Assembly (NCBI GenBank): GCA_008671135.1
Contig: RQAP01000020.1
Location: 1-47,745 of the forward strand
DNA length: 47,745 nt
Origin: Collinsella aerofaciens
GTDB lineage: Bacteria; Actinomycetota; Coriobacteriia; Coriobacteriales; Coriobacteriaceae
Reading direction: 5' to 3'
Below the pieces are notes generated by a model. It was not told where the DNA came from. It ran no database searches and saw only the letters and a list, made by a program, of their open reading frames with translations. Within the stretch, counting starts at the first letter, position 1. Each line of letters starts with the position of its first letter. The position numbers were made by a program, and so were the translations under genes. Positions 34,464-42,786 of the stretch are shown here, piece after piece.

Positions 34464-35975
34464 TTAGCGGTAGCTGACGCTCTGCTGGGAATCCTTGACG
34501 ACTACGTCGTGGGCGCCGCCTTCGACGATTGAGGTCGAGCTCACCAGGGTCAGGCGTGCCTTTTCCTGGAGCTCGGGGATCGAGAGGGCACCGCAGTTGC
34601 ACATCGTGGACTTGACCTTATAGAGCGTGCCGCCCACGCCGTCCTTGAGGGAGCCGGCGTAGGGAACGTAGGAGTCGACGCCCTCGACGAAGCTGAGCTT
34701 CGCGGCGCCGCCCAAGTCGTAGCGCTGCCAGTTGCGAGCACGCGCAGAACCCTCGCCCCAGTACTCCTTCATGTACTGGCCGTTGACGTTGACGCGCTCG
34801 GTCGGGCTCTCGTCGAAGCGGGCGAAGTAGCGACCCAGCATCATAAAGTCGGCACCCATGGCAAGGGCAAGCGTCATGTGGTAGTCGTAGACAATGCCAC
34901 CATCGGAGCAAACGGGCACGTAGACACCGGTCTCCTCGTAGTACTCGTCACGGGCGCGGCAGACGTCGATCAGCGCGGTGGCCTGGCCACGGCCGATACC
35001 CTTGGTCTCGCGGGTGATGCAGATGGAACCGCCGCCGATACCGACCTTGATGAAGTCGGCACCGCAGTCGGCCAGGAAGCGGAAGCCCTCGGCGTCGACG
35101 ACGTTACCGGCACCAACCTTGACGTCCTCGCCATAGTTGGCGCGGATCCACTCGATGGTGCGCTTCTGCCACTCGCTGAAGCCCTCGGAGGAGTCGATGC
35201 ACAGAACGTCGGCACCAGCCTCGATGAGCAGCGGCACGCGCTCGGCATAATCGCGGGTGTTGATACCGGCGCCGACCATGTAGCGCTTGTCGCCGTCAAG
35301 CAGCTCGTTGGGGTTGGTCTTGTGGCTATCGTAGTCCTTGCGGAAGACGATGCCCATGAGGTGATCGTTATCGTCGACGATGGGCAGGGCGTTGAGCTTG
35401 TTGTCCCAGATGACGTCGTTAGCGACCTTGAGGCTGATGTTCTTGTCGCCCACGATGAGCTGCTCACGCGGGGTCATGAACTCGGAGACCTTCGTCTGGT
35501 GGTCATCGCGGCTGGGGCGATAGTCACGGCTGGTGACGATGCCCAGGAGCTTACCCTTGGGAGTGCCGTCGTCGGTGACCGGCATGGTGGAGTGACCGGT
35601 CTTCTCCTTGAGCTCGATGACCTGCTCCATGGACATGTCGGGGGTCAGGGTGGAATCGGACTGAACGAAGCCGGCCTTGTGATCCTTGACGGCCTTGACC
35701 ATAGCGGCCTCGGACTCGGCGCTCTGGGAACCGTAAATGAAGGACAGGCCACCCTCGGTAGCGAGCGCGACACCCATGTCGACGCCCGAGACAGACTGCA
35801 TGATGGCGGAAACCATGGGGATGTTCAGGGTGATTGCCGGCTTCTCACCGCGCTTAAAGCGGGTTAGCGGCGTCTTAAGAGAGACGTTGTTGGGGATGCA
35901 CTGCGAGGACGAGTAACCAGGGACCAGCAGATACTCCGAAAACGTGTGGGACTCACCGGGAAAGAACGTAGCCAT
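34464..35975 (-). CDS. guaB: IMP dehydrogenase, Tritrichomonas-like branch
   Basis: 503 residues. It oxidises IMP to XMP with NAD+, the committed step to GTP. Two CBS domains (about 95-220) are inserted in the barrel. The catalytic loop is GIGGGSICITRETKGIGRGQ with Cys319, and the mobile flap contains NWQRYD with Arg418 and Tyr419. The length, these residue numbers and blocks such as STMCNCGALSIPELQ and SIVEGGAHDVVVKD match, as I recall it, the Tritrichomonas foetus enzyme rather than the E. coli type. It starts just after AAAAAGGAG. It ends close to a structured repeat. Confidence 0.94.
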   Translation of the reverse strand: MATFFPGESHTFSEYLLVPGYSSSQCIPNNVSLKTPLTRFKRGEKPAITLNIPMVSAIMQSVSGVDMGVALATEGGLSFIYGSQSAESEAAMVKAVKDHKAGFVQSDSTLTPDMSMEQVIELKEKTGHSTMPVTDDGTPKGKLLGIVTSRDYRPSRDDHQTKVSEFMTPREQLIVGDKNISLKVANDVIWDNKLNALPIVDDNDHLMGIVFRKDYDSHKTNPNELLDGDKRYMVGAGINTRDYAERVPLLIEAGADVLCIDSSEGFSEWQKRTIEWIRANYGEDVKVGAGNVVDAEGFRFLADCGADFIKVGIGGGSICITRETKGIGRGQATALIDVCRARDEYYEETGVYVPVCSDGGIVYDYHMTLALAMGADFMMLGRYFARFDESPTERVNVNGQYMKEYWGEGSARARNWQRYDLGGAAKLSFVEGVDSYVPYAGSLKDGVGGTLYKVKSTMCNCGALSIPELQEKARLTLVSSTSIVEGGAHDVVVKDSQQSVSYR

Positions 35976-36054
35976 GTTTCTCCTTTTTCCATGCGACCGG
36001 TCGGCTGCAGGCCTCGTAGGACCCAGCCCAACCTTGGGCGCCCAATACTGGGGA

Positions 36055-36083
36055 AGTATCTTAACGCACTTTGACTGCTACAA
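36055..36083 (-). promoter_or_regulatory. Possible guaB promoter
   Basis: On the minus strand, TTGTAG (complement of 36078-36083), a 17-base spacer and GATACT (complement of 36055-36060). This would give a leader of about 70 bases containing a small GCCCAA/TTGGGC hairpin. Confidence 0.4.
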
Positions 36084-36168
36084 TGCATGTTTTAAGAAGA
36101 GCACACGAGGGTTTGACGCAGGCTTTGCGTTTGCCCAGCAAACACTTTAGCGGGGAGACGTGGAGCAC

Positions 36169-36513
36169 ATGGACTACAAGACGACGGCAAAGTTGGTCAT
36201 TCAAGCGTGCGACAAGGATCTGCCGGGCGTGTTCGGCCACGGCTGCGTTTTGCTGCTGCAGGGTATTGCCCGCGAGCACTCGCTCAACCGCGCCGCCAAG
36301 AGCATGGGCATGGCCTATTCCAAGGCATGGCGCATTGTGAACGAGGCTGAAGGTCAGCTGGGCTGCAAGCTCATCGAGCGCGACGGCGCCCGCGGATCCA
36401 CCCTCACCCCCGCCGGCGAGCGAGCCATAGCGGTCTACGAGGAGCTGCAGGCCGACATCAACCAAGTAATTGCCGCAAAGGCCAACGACCTCATCGCCAG
36501 CATCAAAAAGTAG
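36169..36513 (+). CDS. ModE/LysR-type winged-helix DNA-binding protein
   Basis: 114 residues, a single winged helix. The pattern GCVLLLQGIAREHSLNRAAKSMGMAYSKAWRIVNEAEGQLGCKLIERDGARGSTLTPAGERAI matches the N-terminal domain of ModE, the molybdate-responsive repressor. The C-terminal molybdate-binding (MOP) domains are absent, so the ligand is unclear. The start is uncertain: ATG at 36169 has GGGGAG 11 bases away, and a GTG at 36160 is also possible. It is divergent from guaB, and no molybdenum genes are in the window. Confidence 0.8.
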   Translation: MDYKTTAKLVIQACDKDLPGVFGHGCVLLLQGIAREHSLNRAAKSMGMAYSKAWRIVNEAEGQLGCKLIERDGARGSTLTPAGERAIAVYEELQADINQVIAAKANDLIASIKK

Positions 36514-36553
36514 CTCATTTGGGACGGGGCCTTATAGCCACACAACCCATTCT

Positions 36554-36628
36554 CATAAGTTGCGGTGAAATAGGGACTGTTTATGCGGTTAAAGCCGTAA
36601 ATCAATCCCTATTTCACCGCAACTTATG
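36554..36628. repeat. 75-base hairpin with 23-bp perfect stem
   Basis: Bases 36554-36576 pair perfectly with 36606-36628. The arms begin CATAAGTTGCGGTGAAATAG and contain GGGAC at the inner end. The 29-base loop holds a partial inner stem (TTTA..GCGG / CCG.AAA). It lies between the convergent ModE-like and PLP-fold genes and has no T-run. It looks like a REPIN or MITE. Confidence 0.7.
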
Positions 36629-36646
36629 GAGTCGAGGATGATTTAG

Positions 36647-37639
36647 CTAGTTGCGGAGGGCATTATCTAGGGTGGCGGCCACGATCAAGGGGTCGTCGGT
36701 GCCGGCGAAGAGACGGATGGCGCTCCCCTGCTTGCCGCGTGGAGCCGAAAGGCGCGTCGTTGCGCCGCCGGCGGACGATGTGCGAAACTCCCCCGGCAAA
36801 GCATCGAACAGCTCACCCGCGCTAAGCTCGATAAGGTCAAATTCAACTGCCGGACCAAAGCCGTGCTCGAGGATTCCCGTTGCAACCGCATGGTCGGGAT
36901 GCGAGCTCAGACCGGGATAGCGCACGTCACGCACCATCTCATTCGCAGCCAAGTACTCGGCCAGCGCACGGGCGCGGTCGAAGTGTGCCTGCATGCGGGC
37001 ATCGAGCGAGTTCAGCCCGCGCTCAAGCACGTCGGCCTCGTCAGCAGGCATATCAAGCTTAGCCAAGCCACAGCCCTCAAGCAGGGCATGCGCGCACTCG
37101 GCAGCGGCATCCACACGATGGCGCTTGAGCTGCGAGCGCGCCACCGAAGCGGCAACGAGCTTGCGCGGAGACCTACCGGCGCACACGCGATCGAGCGCCT
37201 CGAGCGACAGCGCAGCACCCAGCCGCAGCGGATCGCACCCAAAAGCCGACGCCAAGGTGTTATCCACCACAAGCAGTGCGCGGGCCTCACGCGCCGCGCG
37301 GCCCAGAGCGCGCAGATCGGGCACGCGCAGACCAAACCCGCCGATGGAGTTGACGAACCACCACAGGTGCGGACTCTCGGCATCAAACGAAGCATCAAAG
37401 CCCTTGGACGCGGTAGCAAACGCATCGGCAGACGGCGAGCCCACCAGCGCGACATCGCAGCCATCAAAGCCGCTCGCAAACGCATCGGCAAAGTCGTCCG
37501 CAAAGGCAACCAGACGATCGCCGGGACACACAATCCCCAGCTGCGACAGCGGTGCTGGCACATGCGAGGCCGCAAGCAACCGCGCCTCACGCGCGCCGGC
37601 TCTCAAAGCCCAAGCCTCTTCTAGCTGTTGCACGTCCAC
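36647..37639 (-). CDS. Cys/Met-metabolism PLP-fold protein, probably inactive
   Basis: 330 residues, shorter than the 380-400 of cystathionine gamma-synthase relatives. Fold landmarks remain: SPHLWWFVNSIGG, LLVVDNTLASAFGCDPLRLGA with the PLP-contacting Asp near 126, RYPGLSSHPDHAVA, and SAGGATTRLSAP with IRLFAGTDDPLIVAATLDNAL at the end. An ungapped alignment puts Arg151 (LEALDRVCAG) where the family has the PLP lysine (HSATKYLGG). The catalytic lysine therefore seems lost. The start is uncertain: GTG at 37639 has AAGGGA upstream; ATG at 37657 and TTG at 37663 abut the scrB terminator. Confidence 0.75.
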   Translation of the reverse strand: MDVQQLEEAWALRAGAREARLLAASHVPAPLSQLGIVCPGDRLVAFADDFADAFASGFDGCDVALVGSPSADAFATASKGFDASFDAESPHLWWFVNSIGGFGLRVPDLRALGRAAREARALLVVDNTLASAFGCDPLRLGAALSLEALDRVCAGRSPRKLVAASVARSQLKRHRVDAAAECAHALLEGCGLAKLDMPADEADVLERGLNSLDARMQAHFDRARALAEYLAANEMVRDVRYPGLSSHPDHAVATGILEHGFGPAVEFDLIELSAGELFDALPGEFRTSSAGGATTRLSAPRGKQGSAIRLFAGTDDPLIVAATLDNALRN

Positions 37640-37661
37640 GCGGCACCGTCCCTTCATAAGC

Positions 37662-37697
37662 AAAAACCCACGATGCGGATGTTTCCCGCATCGTGGG
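37662..37697 (-). terminator. Terminator after scrB
   Basis: On the minus strand a 12-bp perfect stem (37686-37697 with 37667-37678), a 7-base loop and TTTTT (37662-37666). It separates the sucrose operon from the PLP-fold gene. Confidence 0.9.
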
Positions 37698-37735
37698 CAA
37701 CGGCTGCAGTATAGCGCCGATATGCGACGAATCGC

Positions 37736-39277
37736 CTAGATATTGAGCGCGTGATAGGTCACGCTCGCACCCGGAGCGTCAACGGTCACGCCATAGGCCT
37801 CGGGATAGATGCGCGTCGAAAACACGAGCACACCATCGTTCACAAACACCTCGACCGACGAGGCATCGCCAACAATGCGCACGTTACGAACCTCGTCGAC
37901 GGACTCCCAGCGCACAGTACGACCGCAGCCGGCAGAAGCGCGGCCCTCATCGGTAAATCGCATCTCAAAGCGCGGGGGCAGTTCGTCCTCGGCGGGCACA
38001 AACGCCAGCTTCAGCTCGCCATCAACGGTTGCGGTAAACGCGCCGTCGACACCGTCGACAACTACATCAAAGCAGGTATCGCCGGCAACCTCCAACGAGC
38101 CCTCCCCCACACGCACCGAAGCATAATGGCGCTCGATCTCGCGCGCCGGCTGCTGCAGCACCACGCCGCCGGCACCGGCTGTGAGCTCACGCGGCACCGT
38201 CATGCAGTGCTGCCAGCCGCACGCCACGGTAGGCGCGTTGTCATAGGTCGGCTCATCGGGCATGCCCATCCAGCCGATCAGAATGTGGCGACCGTCCTCG
38301 GCCGTGAACTCCTGCGGAGCATAGAAGTCAAAACCGGCGTCCCACAGGCGGAAATCGCCCAGCTCATAGGTACCGTCACCACCGGTGATGTTACCTATTA
38401 CAGGCATGTAGCCAGCGGCATATACATTGCCGCGGTCCCAACGACCGCCCTCGAGCCCCTGAGGAGAGAAGGACAGGTACTTCGCCGGTACGCCGCAATC
38501 CGCCTCGAGCTCCAAATACCCCGGGCACTCCCACATAAAGCCAAAACGCTCGGGCGTAGACACGCGGCTCTCGAGCTCCCAACTCAGCATATCAGCCGAG
38601 CCATACACCAGGATCTCGCCAACATCGCGCCCGGCACCCTCGCCGTGCATGGCGCAAAATCGACTATTGACATGCGACCCATCCACGCGACGACGCGCGC
38701 CCAGCAACATGTGATAACGCCCATCATCATCGCGCCACACCTTGGGATCGCGCACATGGCAGGTCAAATCCTCGGGATAATCCTCGGACGCCAGCACCAC
38801 ACGCTTTTGGCTGAACTCCCGACCGGCAAGGCCATCAACGCTCTCGACATAAACAGTATCGGCGCGGCGGCCGGTATTGACGTAGTCGTACGTGCCGTCT
38901 GCATCGGAGAGTTTAACGTTGCCTGTGTACAGTACGCGAATGCGGCCGTCCTCGGCAAGCGCGGAGCCCGAATACACGCCATGGCAATCGAACGGCTCGT
39001 CGGGCAGCAGCGGGGCGCCAACGTAGTCCCACGTCATAAGATCGCGACTCGTCGCATGGCCCCAGGTCTTAACGCCACCCTCAACATCAAACGGCGCATA
39101 TTGAAAATAGGCATGGAACACGCCATCTGCCTGGCAAAGACCGTTGGGGTCATTGAGCCAACCCGCCGGCGGCATAATGTGGAAATGCTGGCCATACGCG
39201 CCATGACCGCACTCAGAGGCGGCAGCGTCAACAGCGGCAACCAGCTTTGCAAGGTCGCGACCAAGTGCATTAGACAT
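37736..39277 (-). CDS. scrB: Sucrose-6-phosphate hydrolase (GH32)
   Basis: 513 residues. It splits sucrose-6-phosphate made by the PTS into glucose-6-phosphate and fructose. The GH32 triad is visible: nucleophile in GWLNDPNG (Asp43), the transition-state Asp in HVRDPKVW and the acid/base in FMWECPGYLEL. A beta-sandwich domain follows (about 370-513). It lies 107 bases after the PTS gene, under the same operators. Confidence 0.93.
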   Translation of the reverse strand: MSNALGRDLAKLVAAVDAAASECGHGAYGQHFHIMPPAGWLNDPNGLCQADGVFHAYFQYAPFDVEGGVKTWGHATSRDLMTWDYVGAPLLPDEPFDCHGVYSGSALAEDGRIRVLYTGNVKLSDADGTYDYVNTGRRADTVYVESVDGLAGREFSQKRVVLASEDYPEDLTCHVRDPKVWRDDDGRYHMLLGARRRVDGSHVNSRFCAMHGEGAGRDVGEILVYGSADMLSWELESRVSTPERFGFMWECPGYLELEADCGVPAKYLSFSPQGLEGGRWDRGNVYAAGYMPVIGNITGGDGTYELGDFRLWDAGFDFYAPQEFTAEDGRHILIGWMGMPDEPTYDNAPTVACGWQHCMTVPRELTAGAGGVVLQQPAREIERHYASVRVGEGSLEVAGDTCFDVVVDGVDGAFTATVDGELKLAFVPAEDELPPRFEMRFTDEGRASAGCGRTVRWESVDEVRNVRIVGDASSVEVFVNDGVLVFSTRIYPEAYGVTVDAPGASVTYHALNI

Positions 39278-39384
39278 ATCAAAGTCCTAACGGATCGAAA
39301 GTAACAAGGCGCCAGAGAACGGCACCAGATACGGGAAACGCCCGTGAGCATACAACCCGCGGGCATCCCCTCAATCAAAAGCTC

Positions 39385-40785
39385 TTAGGCCTGCTCGGAA
39401 GCCTTGGGCTCGTCCTTGTACAGGACAAACGAGACGGCAAAGGACACGACCGCGGCGACCGCAAACATGATCGCGTACTGCACGGGCTGGGCCAGGCACA
39501 GCAGGATACCGAAGATACCCGTAACGCCCGTGCCGGAGGCGGCAAGCGAGGTGAGCGCGCAGACCAGGGCACCGCAACCGCCGCCGATGCAGCCGGCGAT
39601 GAAGGGCTTAAAGAAGCGCAGGTTCACACCAAAGATGGCAGGCTCGGTAATGCCCATGAAGGCGGACAGAGCCGAAGGAAGCGCCAGGCCCTTGATCTTG
39701 GCATCGCGGGTCTTAAAGGCAACGGCAAGTGCGGCGCCACCCTGGGCGATATTGGCAGCGCTGGCGATGGGCAGCCAGTAGGTCACGCCATACTGGGCGA
39801 GCTGGCCCAGGTCGATGGCGGTGTACATCTGGTGGATACCGGTAACGACCGTGGGAGCATAGAACAGGCCGACGATAAAGGAACCGATGCCGAAGGGCAG
39901 GGTCAGCAGGACCTGGATCAGACCGAGGATGGCGTTCTCGGCCCACACGAAGATGGGGCCGACGGCAACGAGCGTCACGAGCACGGTCACGAACACCGAA
40001 ACGAGCGGGGTCACAAAGAGGTCGAACATCTCGGGAACGATCTTGTGCAGGCGCTTCTCGAGGAAGGCCAGAATGGCACAAGCGATAACGATGGGGATCA
40101 CATGGCCCTGATAGCCGACCCACTCAAAGCTGTACACGCCGGGGATGACGTTGACCATGGTCTGCACGCCCTCGGAGGCAACCGTATAGGCGCTCTGCAG
40201 CGAGGAGTTGATGAATGCACCACCGACGACAGCGCCCAGATACGGGTTGGCGCCAAAGGCCTTAGCGGCGGAGTAACCGATCAGGATCTGCAGAATGCCA
40301 AAGGACGTGCCCGAGACCAAGTCGGCGATCTTATAAATAAAGTTATTGGTGTCGAGCGCGATAAAGCCGTTGGAGGCCATGAAGTTGAGGGCGCTCATAA
40401 TGCCCAGCAGCAGGCCCGAAGCCACGATGGCGGGGATGATGGGAACAAAGACGTCGCCGAGCACCTTAATGGCACGCATAAAGATGGTCTGCTGCTGAGC
40501 CGCGGCCTCCTTTACCTCGGCCTTGGTGGCAGCCTCGACGCCGCTGAGCGCGATGAACTCTTCGTAGACCTTATTGACGGTGCCAGTGCCAAAAATAATC
40601 TGGAGCTGGCCCTGGGCCTCAAAGACGCCCTTGGCGCCATCGACATTCTCGATGGCCTCCTTGTTAACCTTGGAATTATCGGCAATCACCAGGCGTAGAC
40701 GCGTGGCGCAGTGTGCGGCCGAAACAACGTTGTCGGCGCCACCGACGTTGTCGAGCACCTCTTGGGCTGATTTGCGGTAGTCCAT
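39385..40785 (-). CDS. scrA: PTS sucrose-type permease, EIIBC
   Basis: 466 residues. It imports and phosphorylates sucrose. The N-terminal EIIB domain has the phospho-cysteine in AAHCATRLRLV. The EIIC part has about ten membrane segments, with KVLGDVFVPIIPAIVASGLLLGI, GITEPAIFGVNLRF and GTSFGILQILIGYSAAKAFG. There is no EIIA domain; a glucose-type EIIA elsewhere is probably used. ATG at 40785 follows AAAGGGAAG. Sugar specificity is inferred from scrB and the LacI regulator next to it. Confidence 0.9.
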   Translation of the reverse strand: MDYRKSAQEVLDNVGGADNVVSAAHCATRLRLVIADNSKVNKEAIENVDGAKGVFEAQGQLQIIFGTGTVNKVYEEFIALSGVEAATKAEVKEAAAQQQTIFMRAIKVLGDVFVPIIPAIVASGLLLGIMSALNFMASNGFIALDTNNFIYKIADLVSGTSFGILQILIGYSAAKAFGANPYLGAVVGGAFINSSLQSAYTVASEGVQTMVNVIPGVYSFEWVGYQGHVIPIVIACAILAFLEKRLHKIVPEMFDLFVTPLVSVFVTVLVTLVAVGPIFVWAENAILGLIQVLLTLPFGIGSFIVGLFYAPTVVTGIHQMYTAIDLGQLAQYGVTYWLPIASAANIAQGGAALAVAFKTRDAKIKGLALPSALSAFMGITEPAIFGVNLRFFKPFIAGCIGGGCGALVCALTSLAASGTGVTGIFGILLCLAQPVQYAIMFAVAAVVSFAVSFVLYKDEPKASEQA

Positions 40786-40841
40786 AACTTCCCTTTCCTC
40801 CAACGGGCGCATGTGCACCCGGCCATCTTTGACACATACAC

Positions 40842-40881
40842 TGTAATCGTTTTCAGTTTGATATGACTGTAATCGTTTTCA
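40842..40881 (-). promoter_or_regulatory. Two LacI-type operators before scrA
   Basis: The identical 14-mer TGTAATCGTTTTCA occurs at 40842-40855 and 40868-40881, 26 bases apart. On the minus strand it reads TGAAAACGATTACA, close to the LacI/CcpA operator consensus. A possible -10 TACTAT (complement of 40881-40886) abuts the upstream copy, so a bound repressor would block transcription start. Confidence 0.8.
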
Positions 40882-40969
40882 TAGTAGGGTGAACGGTAGG
40901 AAAAAGCCGGCGAAAGGTAGTTTTGAAGCAAAAACAGGGGTCTCAGAGGCAGGCAGACGTGCCCAAGGC

Positions 40970-41950
40970 CTAGACATTCATAAGCTGATGGCCGAGCTTG
41001 AGCGACTTTAGACCGCTCTCCCCCTCCTCGCCATCGAGCGCGTTGAGCAACATATTGGTCGCCTCGACGCCGCTGGTCAGGTAGCCGTAATGCACGGTGG
41101 GAATGCCGCCCGTCAGCGCGCGCAAAAATGCGTTGTCGCCGAAGCCGCTCACGCGACGCACGCCATCGCCCATGCCACGCACCTCGTCAAGAGCGCGCAG
41201 GGCGCCGGCAGCCATAGTGTCGGTCGCGCACGCGATAAACGAAACATCGGGGGCATCGGCAAGCAGCTCGCGCGCAGCGCGATAGCCCGAGTCGAGCGTA
41301 AACGAGCCCAGGCGAATCAAGGCGGCATCGAGCGGGTTACCCGCGGCGCGCAAGCCGGCCTCAAAACCGCGACGGCGGTCATAACCGGCCGCGCGGTCCT
41401 CTTCGGTAACTCCGATGTAGGCGATCTTGCCATCCACCCGACCCGCAAGCGCACGACCGAGCTCAAAGGCAGCCTCGTAATCGTCGTGATAGACGCACGC
41501 CGCGCCCTCGACATGTTGGCCGATCAACACAATGGGCACACGGCACGACTCAATCGCGCGACGGTGCTCGTCGGTGATCATAGTTGCCACCAGAACAATG
41601 CCGTCAACCGGGTGGTTTTGGAATAAATCGAGGTATTCGAGCTCACGATCGGCCGCGTTGTCGGTGTTGGCAAGCAGCATCTGGTAGCCACGGCGACCGA
41701 GCACCTGACCAATGCCGGCGGTAATGCGGCTCACGGATTCCGAGTTGATCTTAGGTACGATGACGCCGATGAGCTTGGTGGAACCGGTGCGCAGCGCGCG
41801 AGCCTGGCTGGATCGCACGTATCCGGTCAGCTCGATTGCCTGCTTAATGCGCTCGGCCTTGTCCGCTGAGATATATCCACCGTTGAGGTAGCGCGAGACG
41901 GCGGCGCTCGAAACGCCCGCCAGCTCGGCCACATCTTTCATCTTTACCAC
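40970..41950 (-). CDS. scrR: LacI-family repressor of the sucrose operon
   Basis: 326 residues. The N-terminal helix-turn-helix is MKDVAELAGVSSAAVSRYLNGGYISADKAERI. The periplasmic-binding-protein-like ligand domain follows (LIGVIVPKINSESVSRITAGIGQVLGRRGYQMLLANTD). GTG at 41950 has AGGGG upstream. The frame is open to 42010, but that stretch contains an operator-like site and is not protein-like. It should repress scrA-scrB and itself in the absence of a sucrose signal. Confidence 0.88.
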   Translation of the reverse strand: MVKMKDVAELAGVSSAAVSRYLNGGYISADKAERIKQAIELTGYVRSSQARALRTGSTKLIGVIVPKINSESVSRITAGIGQVLGRRGYQMLLANTDNAADRELEYLDLFQNHPVDGIVLVATMITDEHRRAIESCRVPIVLIGQHVEGAACVYHDDYEAAFELGRALAGRVDGKIAYIGVTEEDRAAGYDRRRGFEAGLRAAGNPLDAALIRLGSFTLDSGYRAARELLADAPDVSFIACATDTMAAGALRALDEVRGMGDGVRRVSGFGDNAFLRALTGGIPTVHYGYLTSGVEATNMLLNALDGEEGESGLKSLKLGHQLMNV

Positions 41951-41968
41951 GCGCGCCACCCCTGTCGT

Positions 41969-41982
41969 TGAAATCGCTTTCA
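41969..41982 (-). promoter_or_regulatory. Operator-like palindrome before scrR
   Basis: TGAAATCGCTTTCA is a near-perfect palindrome 19 bases upstream of the scrR GTG. It matches the CG-centred LacI-family site and shares TGAAA..CG..T with the scrA operators, so it suggests autoregulation or carbon catabolite control. A TATCAT -10 candidate lies just upstream. Confidence 0.65.
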
Positions 41983-42010
41983 CCATGATACCCATGCGGA
42001 GCGACCGCAT

Positions 42011-42375
42011 TACGTAGCGATTGCATGATAGAGAAACGCGTGGAAACTAATGAGCCACTTGAGACATGTCTAGCGATAATCACTTCGCAGCCAGTTTTAC
42101 CAGACAAGAATCACACTGGCTGCATAATCGAAGAATGCGGCCATGCAGAACTTGACCTGAGCGGCAGCCTCGCGGACTTTTCCAGGAAGGCCTCGGTGCC
42201 GAGCCTCGAAGAGTCGCAATTCACAATCCCGGTCAATCCTCTGCCAAGAACCCGTTGCGAACTTAGACTTACCAACAACACGCCAGCAAAGTTGCATACA
42301 AGCAGAAAATCGCACGCAATTTCGCCTATTCTCAATTGAGATATAAGTTTTGACGGGCCGAATCTTACATCAAAA
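42011..42375. other. Gap with weak overlapping ORFs
   Basis: No convincing gene. Frames are open on both strands: 42025-42339 (+, 104 codons), 42097-42315 (-, 72 codons) and 42111-42335 (-). None has a clear ribosome site or a family I recognise. A near-palindrome GGCCTCGGTGCCGAGCC lies at about 42190-42206. Base composition falls here, marking the left edge of the AT-richer island. The minus-strand text around 42130-42200 could be a repeat or a remnant. Confidence 0.3.
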
Positions 42376-42406
42376 CAAAAAAGAGGGCCGACGCATCAAC
42401 CCTCTT
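42376..42406 (-). terminator. Intrinsic terminator at island left side
   Basis: On the minus strand AAGAGGG (42400-42406) pairs with CCCTCTT (42381-42387) around a 12-base loop, then TTTTTTGTTTTG. It ends minus-strand transcription coming from the small ORF or the SIR2 gene. Confidence 0.75.
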
Positions 42407-42519
42407 CAGGTATCGCCCGAAGGCTTCCACCGCAATTAACTTTAATTTAGCCGATATCCCTTGTTAGTCTACAGGCTCTGCCACAAGTAGAAATTATCTT
42501 CACTTTTAGGGAGTAGCTC

Positions 42520-42786
42520 TTAAAAAGCAGCTATGTAACTAAGAAGCGCATCCATCTTGTTCCCAACCCCAGTCGTTTCTATCTCATGAAAGTCCAAAGA
42601 AGACAGGGGGGCATGCAGATCTTCAGGGACGCCAGAGAGTTCGCCGCGGTAGGTCTCCCGGTCAGCCGCCATCGCGGTTCCTAAAAAGAGGAAAGGCAGC
42701 CATCCCAAGAAGAACAGCCGCCTTTCCTCTGGACGCGGAACCCGTAGGTTACCCTCGTCAATACCGCTTTTTAGATAGGCTACTGA
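42520..42786 (-). pseudogene. Open frame of 88 codons, likely gene remnant
   Basis: The frame runs from just after a TAA at 42787-42789 to a stop at 42520. It has no ATG before 42672, where AGGAA precedes MAADRETYRGELSGVPEDL (50 residues). The upstream part reads GNLRVPRPEERRLFFLGWLPFLFLG, one hydrophobic segment after a charged stretch. It resembles the tail of a membrane protein, but I do not recognise the family. A terminator-like hairpin is embedded in it, so the 50-residue ORF could instead be a separate small gene or spurious. Confidence 0.35.
42683..42730 (-). terminator. Terminator-like hairpin, possible end of a short RNA
   Basis: On the minus strand AGAGGAAAGGC (42720-42730) pairs perfectly with GCCTTTCCTCT (42687-42697), with a further GC/GC step inside, and TTTTT follows. 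A promoter-like TTTGCA-17-GATAAT lies upstream (about 42785-42813), which would give a transcript of about 100 bases. Confidence 0.55.
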
